DNA from: Schauerella fraxinea
GTDB lineage: Bacteria; Pseudomonadota; Gammaproteobacteria; Burkholderiales; Burkholderiaceae_B
Direction of reading: 5' to 3'
NCBI GenBank assembly: GCA_030849965.1
Contig: JAVDKL010000004.1
Coordinates: forward strand, 62,001 to 126,000
DNA: 64,000 bases
Positions within the stretch are counted from its first letter, which is position 1. Every line of letters begins with the position of its first letter. Under the pieces are notes generated by a model. It was given only the letters and a program-made list of their open reading frames with translations. It searched no databases and was not told the DNA's origin. Below are positions 16,985 through 24,377 of the stretch, piece by piece. The position numbers were made by a program, and so were the translations under genes.

Positions 16985-17625
16985 TGGCATTCGGCAGCTT
17001 CGACAACAAGGGGTCGGGAGGCGGCGCCATGTCGGAGATCAACATGGTGCCGTTGATCGACGTCATGCTGGTGCTACTGGTGATTTTCATCATTACGGCG
17101 CCGCTGTTGTCTCATTCCATCAAGATCAATCTGCCTCAGGTCAGCGCCGATCAGGTCGAGGAAGATCCCAAGGTCGTCGATTTCGCGATCGATCCCGCCG
17201 GTCAGCTTTTCATCGACGAGCAGCCGGTTGCGCTGGAAGCGTTGCAGGCGCGTTTTGCCACGTTCGCGGCAGAGAAGCCGCAGCCGCAGATGCGTATTCG
17301 TGCCGATCTGAATACCCGTTATGAGGTGTTGGCCGAAGTGATGGGCGCTGCCCGTCGCGCCGGCATGACACGTATCGGGTTCGTGACCACGCCCAAGGCG
17401 GCGCCCAATAGCATGCAGGGCTCGGCAGTGCCGGGCGGCGCGGCCTCGTCGGCCAGCGGTACGCCCACGACCGGCAGCGGCACCGCGCCGGCGGCTGGCG
17501 TTCCGGCTGCTGGTGCTCCGGCTACGGGAGCTCCGGCTGCCGCACCGGCCCGTGCGCCTGCAGCAGGTGCAGCGCCGGCCCGCACGCCGGCGTCGGGTGC
17601 AGCGCCGGCACCTGCCGGTCGTTGA
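16984..17625 (+). CDS. exbD: TonB-system subunit ExbD with long Ala/Pro/Gly tail
   Basis: 213 aa. Residues 1-140 are a normal ExbD: cytoplasmic N-terminus, one membrane helix with the proton-path Asp (MSEINMVPLIDVMLVLLVIF), then a periplasmic domain. Residues about 141-213 are an unusual low-complexity extension of Ala, Pro, Gly, Thr and Ser (repeats such as PAAGVPAAGAPATGAPAA), making it about 70 residues longer than typical ExbD. The tail would be periplasmic and possibly flexible. It is in frame with good codon use, so it is probably translated. Last gene of the tonB operon. Confidence 0.94.
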   Translation: MAFGSFDNKGSGGGAMSEINMVPLIDVMLVLLVIFIITAPLLSHSIKINLPQVSADQVEEDPKVVDFAIDPAGQLFIDEQPVALEALQARFATFAAEKPQPQMRIRADLNTRYEVLAEVMGAARRAGMTRIGFVTTPKAAPNSMQGSAVPGGAASSASGTPTTGSGTAPAAGVPAAGAPATGAPAAAPARAPAAGAAPARTPASGAAPAPAGR

Positions 17626-17820
17626 GTCATCACAGTGGGGGCGCATCGGCGCCTCCATTGTTGAACGAGCAAAGTTGGGGCACCCAGGTGCTGCGACTCC
17701 TGATGCGACTCCTGCTGCGCATGGGCGCTTCGACGGAAACGATTCTGCTGGGTGAGCGCTCCCTTGGCAGCTTGGACGTCGCCCGAGCTTGCTCAGGCGC
17801 TTCCCTGGGGCGACGCGCCG

Positions 17821-17954
17821 GCCTTCGGGGACGACGGAAGCCTTCGGGGACAGCGGTAGCCTTCGAGTACGACAGAAGCCTTCGGGAAAGACGGAAGCTT
17901 TCGAGTACAACGGACGCCTTCGGGGACCACGGAAGCCTTCGAGCGACGACGCAA
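17821..17954. repeat. 19-bp tandem repeat array (7 units)
   Basis: Seven head-to-tail units begin at 17821, 17840, 17859, 17878, 17897, 17916 and 17935; the last is 20 bp. The first reads GCCTTCGGGGACGACGGAA. From unit 2 on, bases 7-10 alternate between GGGG/GGGA and GAGT/GAGC, so there is a 38-bp higher-order period. Junctions read GAAGCCTTC or GAAGCTTTC, small inverted repeats recurring every 19 bp. 19 is not a multiple of 3 and no gene is supported over 17626-18021, so the array is intergenic, between exbD and a two-component operon. Confidence 0.9.
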
Positions 17955-18021
17955 GCCTTTCTCAAGGCGTTGCTTAAACGTCGCCTAGCGGTTGCAGGGG
18001 TACCTGCCAGGGTATTCATCT

Positions 18022-18042
18022 AAAAAAAAGCGTGTGTGACAC
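18022..18042 (-). terminator. Leftward terminator-like hairpin upstream of the response regulator
   Basis: GCGTGT and ACACGC flank a 3-nt loop, preceded on the plus strand by eight A, giving stem plus T8 only when read on the minus strand. No minus-strand gene lies to its right, so its use is unclear. Confidence 0.5.
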
Positions 18043-18068
18043 GCGCATTGTGGCCCCCCACAATGCGC
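18043..18068. promoter_or_regulatory. Perfect 11-bp inverted repeat upstream of the response regulator
   Basis: GCGCATTGTGG (18043-18053) and CCACAATGCGC (18058-18068) flank CCCC, 24 bp before the ATG of the response regulator. A -10-like TAGAAT lies at 18079-18084. Position and symmetry fit an operator or a 5' hairpin; autoregulation is a guess. Confidence 0.6.
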
Positions 18069-18091
18069 CTTATCGCGCTAGAATCGTCGCC

Positions 18092-18772
18092 ATGCGAGTT
18101 CTCGTAATTGAAGACGACACCACCCTCGGCCACGCGCTCGAGGAATTCCTCACCGACCAGGGCTATGCCGTCGACTGGTTGACCGAGGGCGACCGCGTGC
18201 AGGGCGCGCTGGCCGCACAAACCTACGACTTATTGCTGCTCGATCTCAACCTGCCCGGCATGGGTGGCTTGGACGTATTGCGGCAATTGCGTCTGGATGG
18301 CAATCAGGTTCCTGTGCTGATCCTGACCGCCCGCGATGGTCTCGAAGACCGCGTGGCGGGCTTGGATGCCGGTGCCGACGACTACGTCACCAAACCCTTC
18401 GAATTGCCCGAGCTGGCTGCGCGCGTGCGCGTGTTCGGTCGGCGTCGTACGGGTCAGGCGCAACCGCTGCTTGAAGTGGGACCGCTGGTGTTTGATACCG
18501 TGGGGCGCGAGGTGCGTGTCAATGGTGAACGTCTGTCGCTGTCGGTACGTGAGCTGTCGGTGTTGGAAATGCTGCTGGCCCGAGTGGGCCGCGTGGTCAC
18601 CAAGCGCCAGATCGTCAATTCGCTGTCGGCATGGGATGCCGATTTCAGTGAAAACGCGGTCGAAGTGTATGTATATCGCTTGCGCAAACGCCTTGAGGGC
18701 ACAGGCGCCAGCATTCAGACGGTGCGCGGCTTCGGCTATCTGCTAGACGTGGATGGCCAGGCCTCAGCATAA
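18092..18772 (+). CDS. OmpR-family response regulator (TctD/QseB-like)
   Basis: 226-aa DNA-binding response regulator. The receiver domain (1-115) has acidic residues E7-D8-D9, phospho-acceptor D51 in LLLLDLNLPGMGGLD, and the conserved Lys in DDYVTKPFE. A winged-helix output domain follows (about 125-220), ending VYRLRKRLEGTGASIQTVRGFGYLL. The start at 18092 is preferred over an in-frame ATG at 18032, which lies inside a hairpin region. Overlaps the kinase gene by 20 nt. With LysR and a Bug receptor close by it resembles TctD-type tricarboxylate regulators, but that assignment rests on resemblance and context. Confidence 0.92.
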   Translation: MRVLVIEDDTTLGHALEEFLTDQGYAVDWLTEGDRVQGALAAQTYDLLLLDLNLPGMGGLDVLRQLRLDGNQVPVLILTARDGLEDRVAGLDAGADDYVTKPFELPELAARVRVFGRRRTGQAQPLLEVGPLVFDTVGREVRVNGERLSLSVRELSVLEMLLARVGRVVTKRQIVNSLSAWDADFSENAVEVYVYRLRKRLEGTGASIQTVRGFGYLLDVDGQASA

Positions 18773-19889
18773 AGCCGCCGAGGGCGTCGACCCTCGGCCG
18801 CAGCAGCGCCACGGCAAAGGGCCGTTGCCCGCAGGCTCGCTGGCCCGCTATCTCGTCGTTCGACTCCTTCCTGCCATTTTGCTGCTGGTGCTGCTGGACG
18901 TGTCCGCCACCTGGGTGCTTACGCACAAGCTCGACATGGACGTGTGGATGCTGGAAGACTTCTTCTGGCTCGTCGTGGTCGCGCAGGTTCTGCTCTTGAT
19001 CTTGTTTGCGTGGGTGGTCGTGCGCGGCGTGCGTGCCGGCTTGCGGTCGGTCAATCATCTGGCTGACGAGATCAGCCAACGTTCGATCGACGATATGCAG
19101 CCGCTGAGCGTCACCCGCGTCCCCACTGAAATCGAACCTCTCATTCGTCATACCAACGATCTGCTCAAACGGCTCGATGCATCGATCATCGCGCAGCGCC
19201 GTTTCGTGGGGCACGCTGCGCATCAGTTGCGCACGCCGTTGGCGGGGTTGAAGCTCGAGTCTGAATTGATGCTGGCACGCACGTTGCCCGACGATGTGCG
19301 CGTGCGTGCCGAGCGCATCAAGGCGGTCAGCGATCGCATGATACGACTGGGGCAGCAGTTGTTGGTGCTCGCACGTGCGGATCCCAGCGCACGGCCGCAA
19401 GACAGTTTTGTGCGCATCGACCTGTGCGAATGGGTGCAGACGAGTGGCGCCGAATGGATTCCGCAAACGCGCGCGGCGCAGGTCGAGCTCGATCTGGTGG
19501 CACCCGACTATCCGGTGTGGATCGATGCGGATCCGTTGTTGCTCGACGAATTGCTGGGTAACTTGATCGACAATGCCTTGCGCTACGGTTCTCAGCCTGG
19601 TCGGATCAAGTTGAACGTGGGCACCAATCCGCCGTCGTTGACGGTGGAGGACGATGGCCCGGGCATTCCTGATGACGAGCAGGAGCGGGTGTTCGATGCG
19701 TTTTATCGGTCGCCCGAATCCAAGGTGGGCGGCTCGGGTCTCGGATTGGCGATCGTGCGCGAGATCGCGAACGCGCACGGCGCGTGGTGGAAACTCACCA
19801 GTCGTCCGGACTATGCCGGCACGCGGATCAGCGTGATTTTTCCGGGGCCGCGCAAAGGCGCCCAGTTGACGCGCCACGAGCGTATGTAA
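18753..19889 (+). CDS. Sensor histidine kinase (TctE/QseC-like)
   Basis: 378-aa inner-membrane kinase, partner of the regulator it overlaps. Two membrane segments (about 32-57 and 70-91) enclose only about a dozen periplasmic residues, so there is almost no periplasmic sensor. A HAMP-like linker follows. The phospho-accepting His is H157 in AAHQLRTPLAGL; N-box LGNLIDNALRYG, G1 VEDDGPGIPD and G2 GGSGLGLAIVRE are all intact. The near absence of a periplasmic domain means the signal is probably read in the membrane or via a partner protein. Confidence 0.92.
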   Translation: MARPQHKAAEGVDPRPQQRHGKGPLPAGSLARYLVVRLLPAILLLVLLDVSATWVLTHKLDMDVWMLEDFFWLVVVAQVLLLILFAWVVVRGVRAGLRSVNHLADEISQRSIDDMQPLSVTRVPTEIEPLIRHTNDLLKRLDASIIAQRRFVGHAAHQLRTPLAGLKLESELMLARTLPDDVRVRAERIKAVSDRMIRLGQQLLVLARADPSARPQDSFVRIDLCEWVQTSGAEWIPQTRAAQVELDLVAPDYPVWIDADPLLLDELLGNLIDNALRYGSQPGRIKLNVGTNPPSLTVEDDGPGIPDDEQERVFDAFYRSPESKVGGSGLGLAIVREIANAHGAWWKLTSRPDYAGTRISVIFPGPRKGAQLTRHERM

Positions 19890-19940
19890 GAGATGTCATT
19901 CGACGCGCGTGAGAGGTGCAAATCCCGCCGTCGCTTTCAA

Positions 19941-20885
19941 TCAAGCCTTCGTTTTTCTGACGGTCTTCGGCGCCACAGGCGTTTCTGTTGCGAAGAGCGG
20001 CGCCAGATCCAGTCCTCTGATCAGATCGGCCGTCGCATCCGCCAGGCGCGTGGCGTGGCGTTGGCGCGGCAGCGCCAGCACGAGATCGTTGGTCACGCGC
20101 GGCGCGATCAACGCGGCCACATCGAAGCGCCGCTCCGCATGTGGGCCTTGAACGGCTGAGCGGGGCAGGACGGCGCAGGCATGTCCTTGCGATGCCAGTT
20201 CCACAATCGTATGCACCGCATCCACCTCGGCCACCACGTCCAATTGCACGCCCTGCGCACGGCACACGCGGGTCATCAAGCTGCGTAGCGCATGCGGGTG
20301 GCTGGGCATGATCAGCGGGTAGCGCGCCAAGTGTTCGATCTTGACCTGACGGGGCAGGCGATAGATCGACGCGGGCGCAGCCGCCAACACCAAGTCTTCG
20401 CTGAAGAGCGATTCGTAGGCGAGTTGCGGCGCGGGTGGGGGATCGTAGAGCAGGGCCAAGTCGACTCGCCCGGTGAGCAACCATTCGCGTACTTGCGTGC
20501 TCAGGCCTTCGGCAATTGCGATCGATGCGGCCGGTAGCGCTTGGCGGAAAGTGGCCACGAGCATCGGCGTGAGCACCAATGCCACGCGCGGGGGAAGGCC
20601 GATCACCACTTTGCCCGAAGGCGTGTCGCGCATGCTGCGCAGATCCTCACGGGCGCGCTGAGCCAGGGCGAGCAAGCCCTGTGCGTGCTCGATAAAGCGC
20701 AGGCCGGCTTCAGTGGGTTCCACGCCGCGGCCGTTGCGGTAAAGCAGATGCTGGCCCAGATCGGTTTCGAGCAAACCGACTTGGCGGCTCAATGCCGGTT
20801 GCGACACGTTGAGCGCCTCGGCCGCACGCGAAAAGCTGCGGCGTTCGGCCACCGCGATGAAGTACTCGATCTGCTTGAAATCCAT
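19941..20885 (-). CDS. LysR-family transcriptional regulator
   Basis: 314 aa. N-terminal winged helix-turn-helix (FIAVAERRSFSRAAEALNVSQPALSRQVGLLE, residues about 9-41), then the two-lobed effector-binding domain (about 90-300). C-terminal tail is basic. Divergent from the amidohydrolase operon across a 125-bp region containing a textbook T-N11-A site, so it most likely controls that operon and itself. The effector is unknown; an aromatic or carboxylic-acid catabolite is plausible from the neighbours. Convergent with the histidine kinase gene. Confidence 0.93.
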   Translation of the reverse strand: MDFKQIEYFIAVAERRSFSRAAEALNVSQPALSRQVGLLETDLGQHLLYRNGRGVEPTEAGLRFIEHAQGLLALAQRAREDLRSMRDTPSGKVVIGLPPRVALVLTPMLVATFRQALPAASIAIAEGLSTQVREWLLTGRVDLALLYDPPPAPQLAYESLFSEDLVLAAAPASIYRLPRQVKIEHLARYPLIMPSHPHALRSLMTRVCRAQGVQLDVVAEVDAVHTIVELASQGHACAVLPRSAVQGPHAERRFDVAALIAPRVTNDLVLALPRQRHATRLADATADLIRGLDLAPLFATETPVAPKTVRKTKA

Positions 20886-20943
20886 TGTGTTGGGGAGCGG
20901 CTGGCCGTGATGGAGGGCTGAGGAGCGGTCGTCTGCTAGTACA

Positions 20944-20964
20944 GATATTGAATTTCGTTATATC
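20944..20964. promoter_or_regulatory. LysR-type T-N11-A operator
   Basis: GATAT (20944-20948), 11 bp, ATATC (20960-20964): a perfect interrupted palindrome with exact LysR spacing, 59 bp from the LysR start and 47 bp from the amidohydrolase start. An overlapping AT-rich repeat (ATATCAGAAATATC) may be part of the activation site. Confidence 0.65.
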
Positions 20965-21010
20965 AGAAATATCGGTTATCGCATTGTATTCGTGTTGGTT
21001 GACGTGCAGC

Positions 21011-21904
21011 ATGGCGGTTTTCCAGGAGCCTGCATTGACTGACTGCCGCCCGCCCGTTGCCGAGATTCAAACGCCGCAGCATGCCTTGCCGAAAGGCGCC
21101 TGGGATTGCCATTGCCATGTGTTTGGCCCGGTCGCGCGTTTTCCTTTTGCTGCGGACCGTCGCTATACGCCGCCCGATGCGCCTTACGAAAAATTGGCGG
21201 CGCTGCATCAGGCGCTTGGCATTGCGCGCGCGGTGATCGTGCAGGCGGCGTGTCACGGCACCGATCACGGCGCGTTGCTGGCGGCGATTGCTGCGAGCGG
21301 CGGTCGCTATCGTGGCGTGGGGTTGCTGGCGCCCGATGCCGATCGCGAGACGGTAGCGCAGCTGCATGCCGGCGGTATCCGGGGCGTGCGGTTCAACTTC
21401 GTCAAGCATCTGGGCGAGCCCCCCGAGCCGGCAGTGGTGGAGCGCATCGCGGACCTGGTGGCCTCGTTCGGCTGGCATGTGGCCGTCCATCTCGATGGCG
21501 CATCGCTGCGCGACTGGTTGCCTTTGCTGCAGCGCTTGCCGGTGCCGTTCGTGATCGATCACATGGCGCGGGTGCGTGCCTCCGACGGCCCCGATCATCC
21601 CGATGTGCGGGCATTGTGTGACTTGGGCGACGTAGGCAATGCCTGGGTGAAAGTATCCGGCGTCGACCGCATCGCCAGCGGCACACGGCCCTTTGCCGAA
21701 GGCGTGCCCGTCATGCGCGCCATCCTCGCCGCATTGCCCGAACGCACGCTGTGGGGCACCGACTGGCCGCACCCCAATGTGTCGGGCGACATGCCTGACG
21801 ACGGCGAACTTGTGGATACCTTTTTCAACGCCTGCCCCGACGCCGCCTTGCGGCAACAGGTGCTGGTGGATAACCCCAATCGGTTGTTCGGCAAGGAAGA
21901 CTGA
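21011..21904 (+). CDS. Amidohydrolase-superfamily hydrolase (LigI/2-pyrone-4,6-dicarboxylate hydrolase-like)
   Basis: 297-aa TIM-barrel metal-dependent hydrolase. Visible: the HxH beta-1 motif in WDCHCHVFGP, with PFAADRRYTPPDAP after it as in pyrone dicarboxylate lactonases; HLDGASL; VIDHMARV; and the C-terminal Asp in LWGTDWPHPN. Relatives hydrolyse cyclic esters such as 2-pyrone-4,6-dicarboxylate or sugar lactones; the exact substrate is not readable. The start at 21011 follows TGCAGC with no strong RBS, and the frame extends upstream only through the LysR promoter. First gene of a four-gene operon with a Bug receptor, suggesting uptake and ring-opening of an organic acid. Confidence 0.85.
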   Translation: MAVFQEPALTDCRPPVAEIQTPQHALPKGAWDCHCHVFGPVARFPFAADRRYTPPDAPYEKLAALHQALGIARAVIVQAACHGTDHGALLAAIAASGGRYRGVGLLAPDADRETVAQLHAGGIRGVRFNFVKHLGEPPEPAVVERIADLVASFGWHVAVHLDGASLRDWLPLLQRLPVPFVIDHMARVRASDGPDHPDVRALCDLGDVGNAWVKVSGVDRIASGTRPFAEGVPVMRAILAALPERTLWGTDWPHPNVSGDMPDDGELVDTFFNACPDAALRQQVLVDNPNRLFGKED

Positions 21905-21956
21905 CCCGATACAACCGCATTACCCATAACGAAAGCAAGAACGAGGAGACGACAAC

Positions 21957-22925
21957 ATGTCGACAATAAAAGGATTGGTCCGCGCGGCGCTCGCTACCTG
22001 CGCAGTACTAGGCGCATGCGCGACGGTGCAGGCGGCAGGCCCCGTGCGGCTGGTGGTGGCATTTCCGCCGGGCGGCCCCGTGGATCTGGTGGGCCGGGTA
22101 TTGGCTGAACGCTTGTCCAAGGATTTGGGCGAAAACGTGATTGTGGAAAATCGGGCGGGCGCCAATGGCAACATTGCCGCGTCTTATGTGGCCAAGTCCG
22201 CGCCCGATGGCTCGGTACTGTTTTTGACGAGCGTGGGCGCGGTGGCCATCAGCCCCTCGTTGTATGCGAGCCTGCCGTACGATGCCGCCAAGGATTTTGC
22301 GCCCATTTCGCGGGTGGTGAACAACGCGACCGTGTTTGTCGTGAACCCTGCTGAGCCGTCCGCCGACGCCGCCGAGTTCGTTAAACGGTCGCAAGCCAGC
22401 AAGCAATCCGTGGCGATCGGGTCGTCGGGCGTGGGCAGCATCCCGCATCTGACGCTGGCGCTGTTTCAGGAATCGAGCAAAGCCAATGTGCTGCACGTGC
22501 CCTACAAAGGCGCGGCGCCGGTGATCAACGATGTGCTGGGCAATCAGATCACCGGCTTCTTCGGTGACGTGCCGGGACTGATCGGTCACATCCAAGCCGG
22601 CAAACTGAAGCCGCTGGGGATCGCGGCGCCGAAGCGCCATCCGTTGCTGCCCAATGTGAAAACGTTGGGTGAGCAAGGCATTGCCAATGTCGAATCGAAT
22701 AACTGGTACGGCTTGCTGGCACCCGCAGGCACGCCGCCTGCAACGATCGAGAAGCTGAATCAGGCCGTGCGAACGGCATTGGCCGATCCCGCCACCCGCA
22801 AGCGCTTCGAAGATTTCGGTGCTGAAGCTGCCCCGTCGACGCCTGCCGAACTGGCCGCCCTGATTCAATCCGATCGCGAGAAGTGGGGCGCGGTGATTCG
22901 TAAAAATGATATTCGTCCGGAGTAA
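21957..22925 (+). CDS. Bug-family tripartite tricarboxylate transporter receptor (periplasmic)
   Basis: 322-aa extracytoplasmic solute receptor of the TctC/Bug family, greatly expanded in Alcaligenaceae. A signal peptide ends near AQAAG (about residue 26). Two family hallmarks are visible: VAFPPGGPVDLVGRVLAE at the ligand carboxylate-binding loop, and GSSGVGSIPHLTLALFQ with HVPYKGAAP. No tctA/tctB permease genes are nearby, so it is an orphan receptor that must share a permease or act in signalling. The near neighbour TctDE-like system is a candidate partner. The RBS AACGAGGAGACG precedes the ATG. Confidence 0.93.
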   Translation: MSTIKGLVRAALATCAVLGACATVQAAGPVRLVVAFPPGGPVDLVGRVLAERLSKDLGENVIVENRAGANGNIAASYVAKSAPDGSVLFLTSVGAVAISPSLYASLPYDAAKDFAPISRVVNNATVFVVNPAEPSADAAEFVKRSQASKQSVAIGSSGVGSIPHLTLALFQESSKANVLHVPYKGAAPVINDVLGNQITGFFGDVPGLIGHIQAGKLKPLGIAAPKRHPLLPNVKTLGEQGIANVESNNWYGLLAPAGTPPATIEKLNQAVRTALADPATRKRFEDFGAEAAPSTPAELAALIQSDREKWGAVIRKNDIRPE

Positions 22926-22931
22926 GCGTAG

Positions 22932-23459
22932 ATGACCGCTCGCGTGCAACCTGTCGTACCAGGAACGCGGCCCGATGTGGCCGAACACGAAGCGCGTATT
23001 TTGGCGTCGCGTGGCCGCATCACCCCGTTGTATCAAGTGCTGTTGAACAGCCCGCCCGTGGTGGCGGGGTGGGAGGCGTTGTTGACCGCCATTCGGCAGA
23101 AGACGAGCCTGCTGCCTTCGCAACGTGAACTGGTGATCTTGCGCGTGGCGATCCTCAATCGAGCGCCGTATGAGTTTGACGCGCACGTGCCGCACGCGCT
23201 CGCGGCCGGCATGCCGCAGGCGGCCATCGATGCGCTGCGGCATGAAGACGCTTCGCAGGCGCTGGCCTTGCTCGGCGACATCGATCGCATGATCGTGGCA
23301 TTTACCGATGCGATGACGCGCGATATCGATGTGCCGGATGCGGTGTACGACCCGCTGGCTGAAAAGCTGGGTTCGCAAGGCATGGTTGAGTTGGCGGCCA
23401 CTGTGGGGGCCTACAACATGGTGTCGCGCTTTCTCGTCGCATTGCGCGTAGGACATTGA
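22932..23459 (+). CDS. Carboxymuconolactone decarboxylase family protein
   Basis: 175-aa all-helical AhpD/CMD-fold protein. LPSQRELVILRVAILNRAPYEFDAHVPHALAAGM is the family core, with the YEFxxH segment in place of a CxxC redox motif, so it resembles decarboxylase-type members and not peroxidase partners. Starts 6 bp after the Bug receptor gene and ends 2 bp before the next start, so tight co-translation is likely. In this operon it may act on the product of the amidohydrolase; this is inference. Confidence 0.85.
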   Translation: MTARVQPVVPGTRPDVAEHEARILASRGRITPLYQVLLNSPPVVAGWEALLTAIRQKTSLLPSQRELVILRVAILNRAPYEFDAHVPHALAAGMPQAAIDALRHEDASQALALLGDIDRMIVAFTDAMTRDIDVPDAVYDPLAEKLGSQGMVELAATVGAYNMVSRFLVALRVGH

Positions 23460-23461
23460 TC

Positions 23462-24124
23462 ATGACCGACCTGAGGACGCCGGCTAACCTGCTTGTCGCA
23501 AAAATTGCAGGTCGCGTGATGCACGCCGATGAGGTGGCAGCATTGTCTGCCGCACTGCCCGAGTGGCGCGTGAGCGCCTATGGCGGCGTCGATGCGCCAG
23601 AAACCTATGTGTATATCGAGCCGACGCCCGCCGGCGCATTGCCTGCCGAAGCATGGGCGCATCCGTTGGCGCAGATTCGCCAAGCGTTGAGTCAAGTGGC
23701 GTCACAGGTGCAGGCGCAAGAGGGTGCCGACGCTTTACCTGAAGCGGCCCAAGCGGTTGCGCCGGCACTTGTGCTGCTTGCTGTGGTACAGGATATTCCT
23801 GGTGCTTCTGCCGGCCGCGACGCTGCGTGGCACTACATCGTCGAGACCGATGTGGTGGCCGAGCAGGATGAAGCGCTCAACGATTGGTACAACCGCGAAC
23901 ACCTGCCCGGGCTGGCGAGCGTGCCGGGTACCGTGCGCGCGCGGCGTTTCGTGTGTGAGCAGGGCGGGCCGCGTTATCACGCGTGCTACGACCTCGAAAC
24001 ACGCGAGACATTCGGCAGCCCGCCATGGCTGGCAGTACGCGCCACCGATTGGAGCTCGCAAGTGCGCCCGGCATTTCGCAATACCAAGCGCACGATGTTC
24101 AAACGAATCGGCGAGCAAGGGTGA
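23462..24124 (+). CDS. Unknown protein of the LysR-linked catabolic operon
   Basis: 220 aa, soluble, no signal peptide. The C-terminal half (about 120-215) has WHYIVETDVVAEQDEALNDWYNREHLPGLASVPGTVRARRF, resembling dimeric alpha/beta-barrel (EthD-like) proteins in which WY/WHxEHLP motifs are common; the N-terminal half has no recognised domain. The ATG at 23462 follows the upstream stop by 2 bp. It ends the operon before a strong terminator. Function unknown; the link with the hydrolase and CMD protein suggests a small-molecule isomerase or binding role. Confidence 0.75.
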   Translation: MTDLRTPANLLVAKIAGRVMHADEVAALSAALPEWRVSAYGGVDAPETYVYIEPTPAGALPAEAWAHPLAQIRQALSQVASQVQAQEGADALPEAAQAVAPALVLLAVVQDIPGASAGRDAAWHYIVETDVVAEQDEALNDWYNREHLPGLASVPGTVRARRFVCEQGGPRYHACYDLETRETFGSPPWLAVRATDWSSQVRPAFRNTKRTMFKRIGEQG

Positions 24125-24190
24125 GCTGATCTGCCGGCAACCTGATGCTCGAAGCGGGGGGCGTTTGAGCTAGCGCGCTAACCGCAAAAA

Positions 24191-24230
24191 AAAATGGCGA
24201 CACGTGCATAACGTGTCGCCATTTTCTTTT
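24191..24230. terminator. Strong bidirectional terminator after the catabolic operon
   Basis: AAAATGGCGACACGT pairs perfectly with ACGTGTCGCCATTTT across GCATA, followed by CTTTT and preceded by a run of A. It separates the operon from convergent argF. Between it and the argF stop (24231-24377) I see nothing further. Confidence 0.92.
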
Positions 24231-24377
24231 GCCGCGCAAGCATGGGCTAGGGCGGTCGGTTGCCGTACAGCCACCACGTTATTTGGCCATCCTCAGCCGC
24301 GTTGCGCCGGGCTCAGTGCCAAGGCCGGCAGCTTAGCTTGGCAATGTGAATCGCCAATCCGTGCGGTTGCGTATCGC

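Noticed and set aside
17821-17954. CRISPR array
   Set aside because: Units are directly adjacent with no spacers, 19 bp is too short, and no cas gene is present.
17622-18023. Plus-strand frame covering the 19-bp repeat region
   Set aside because: A 19-bp unit changes frame each copy, so the frame is open only by chance. It overlaps the exbD stop, lacks an RBS and is Arg/Gly/Ser-rich with no domain.
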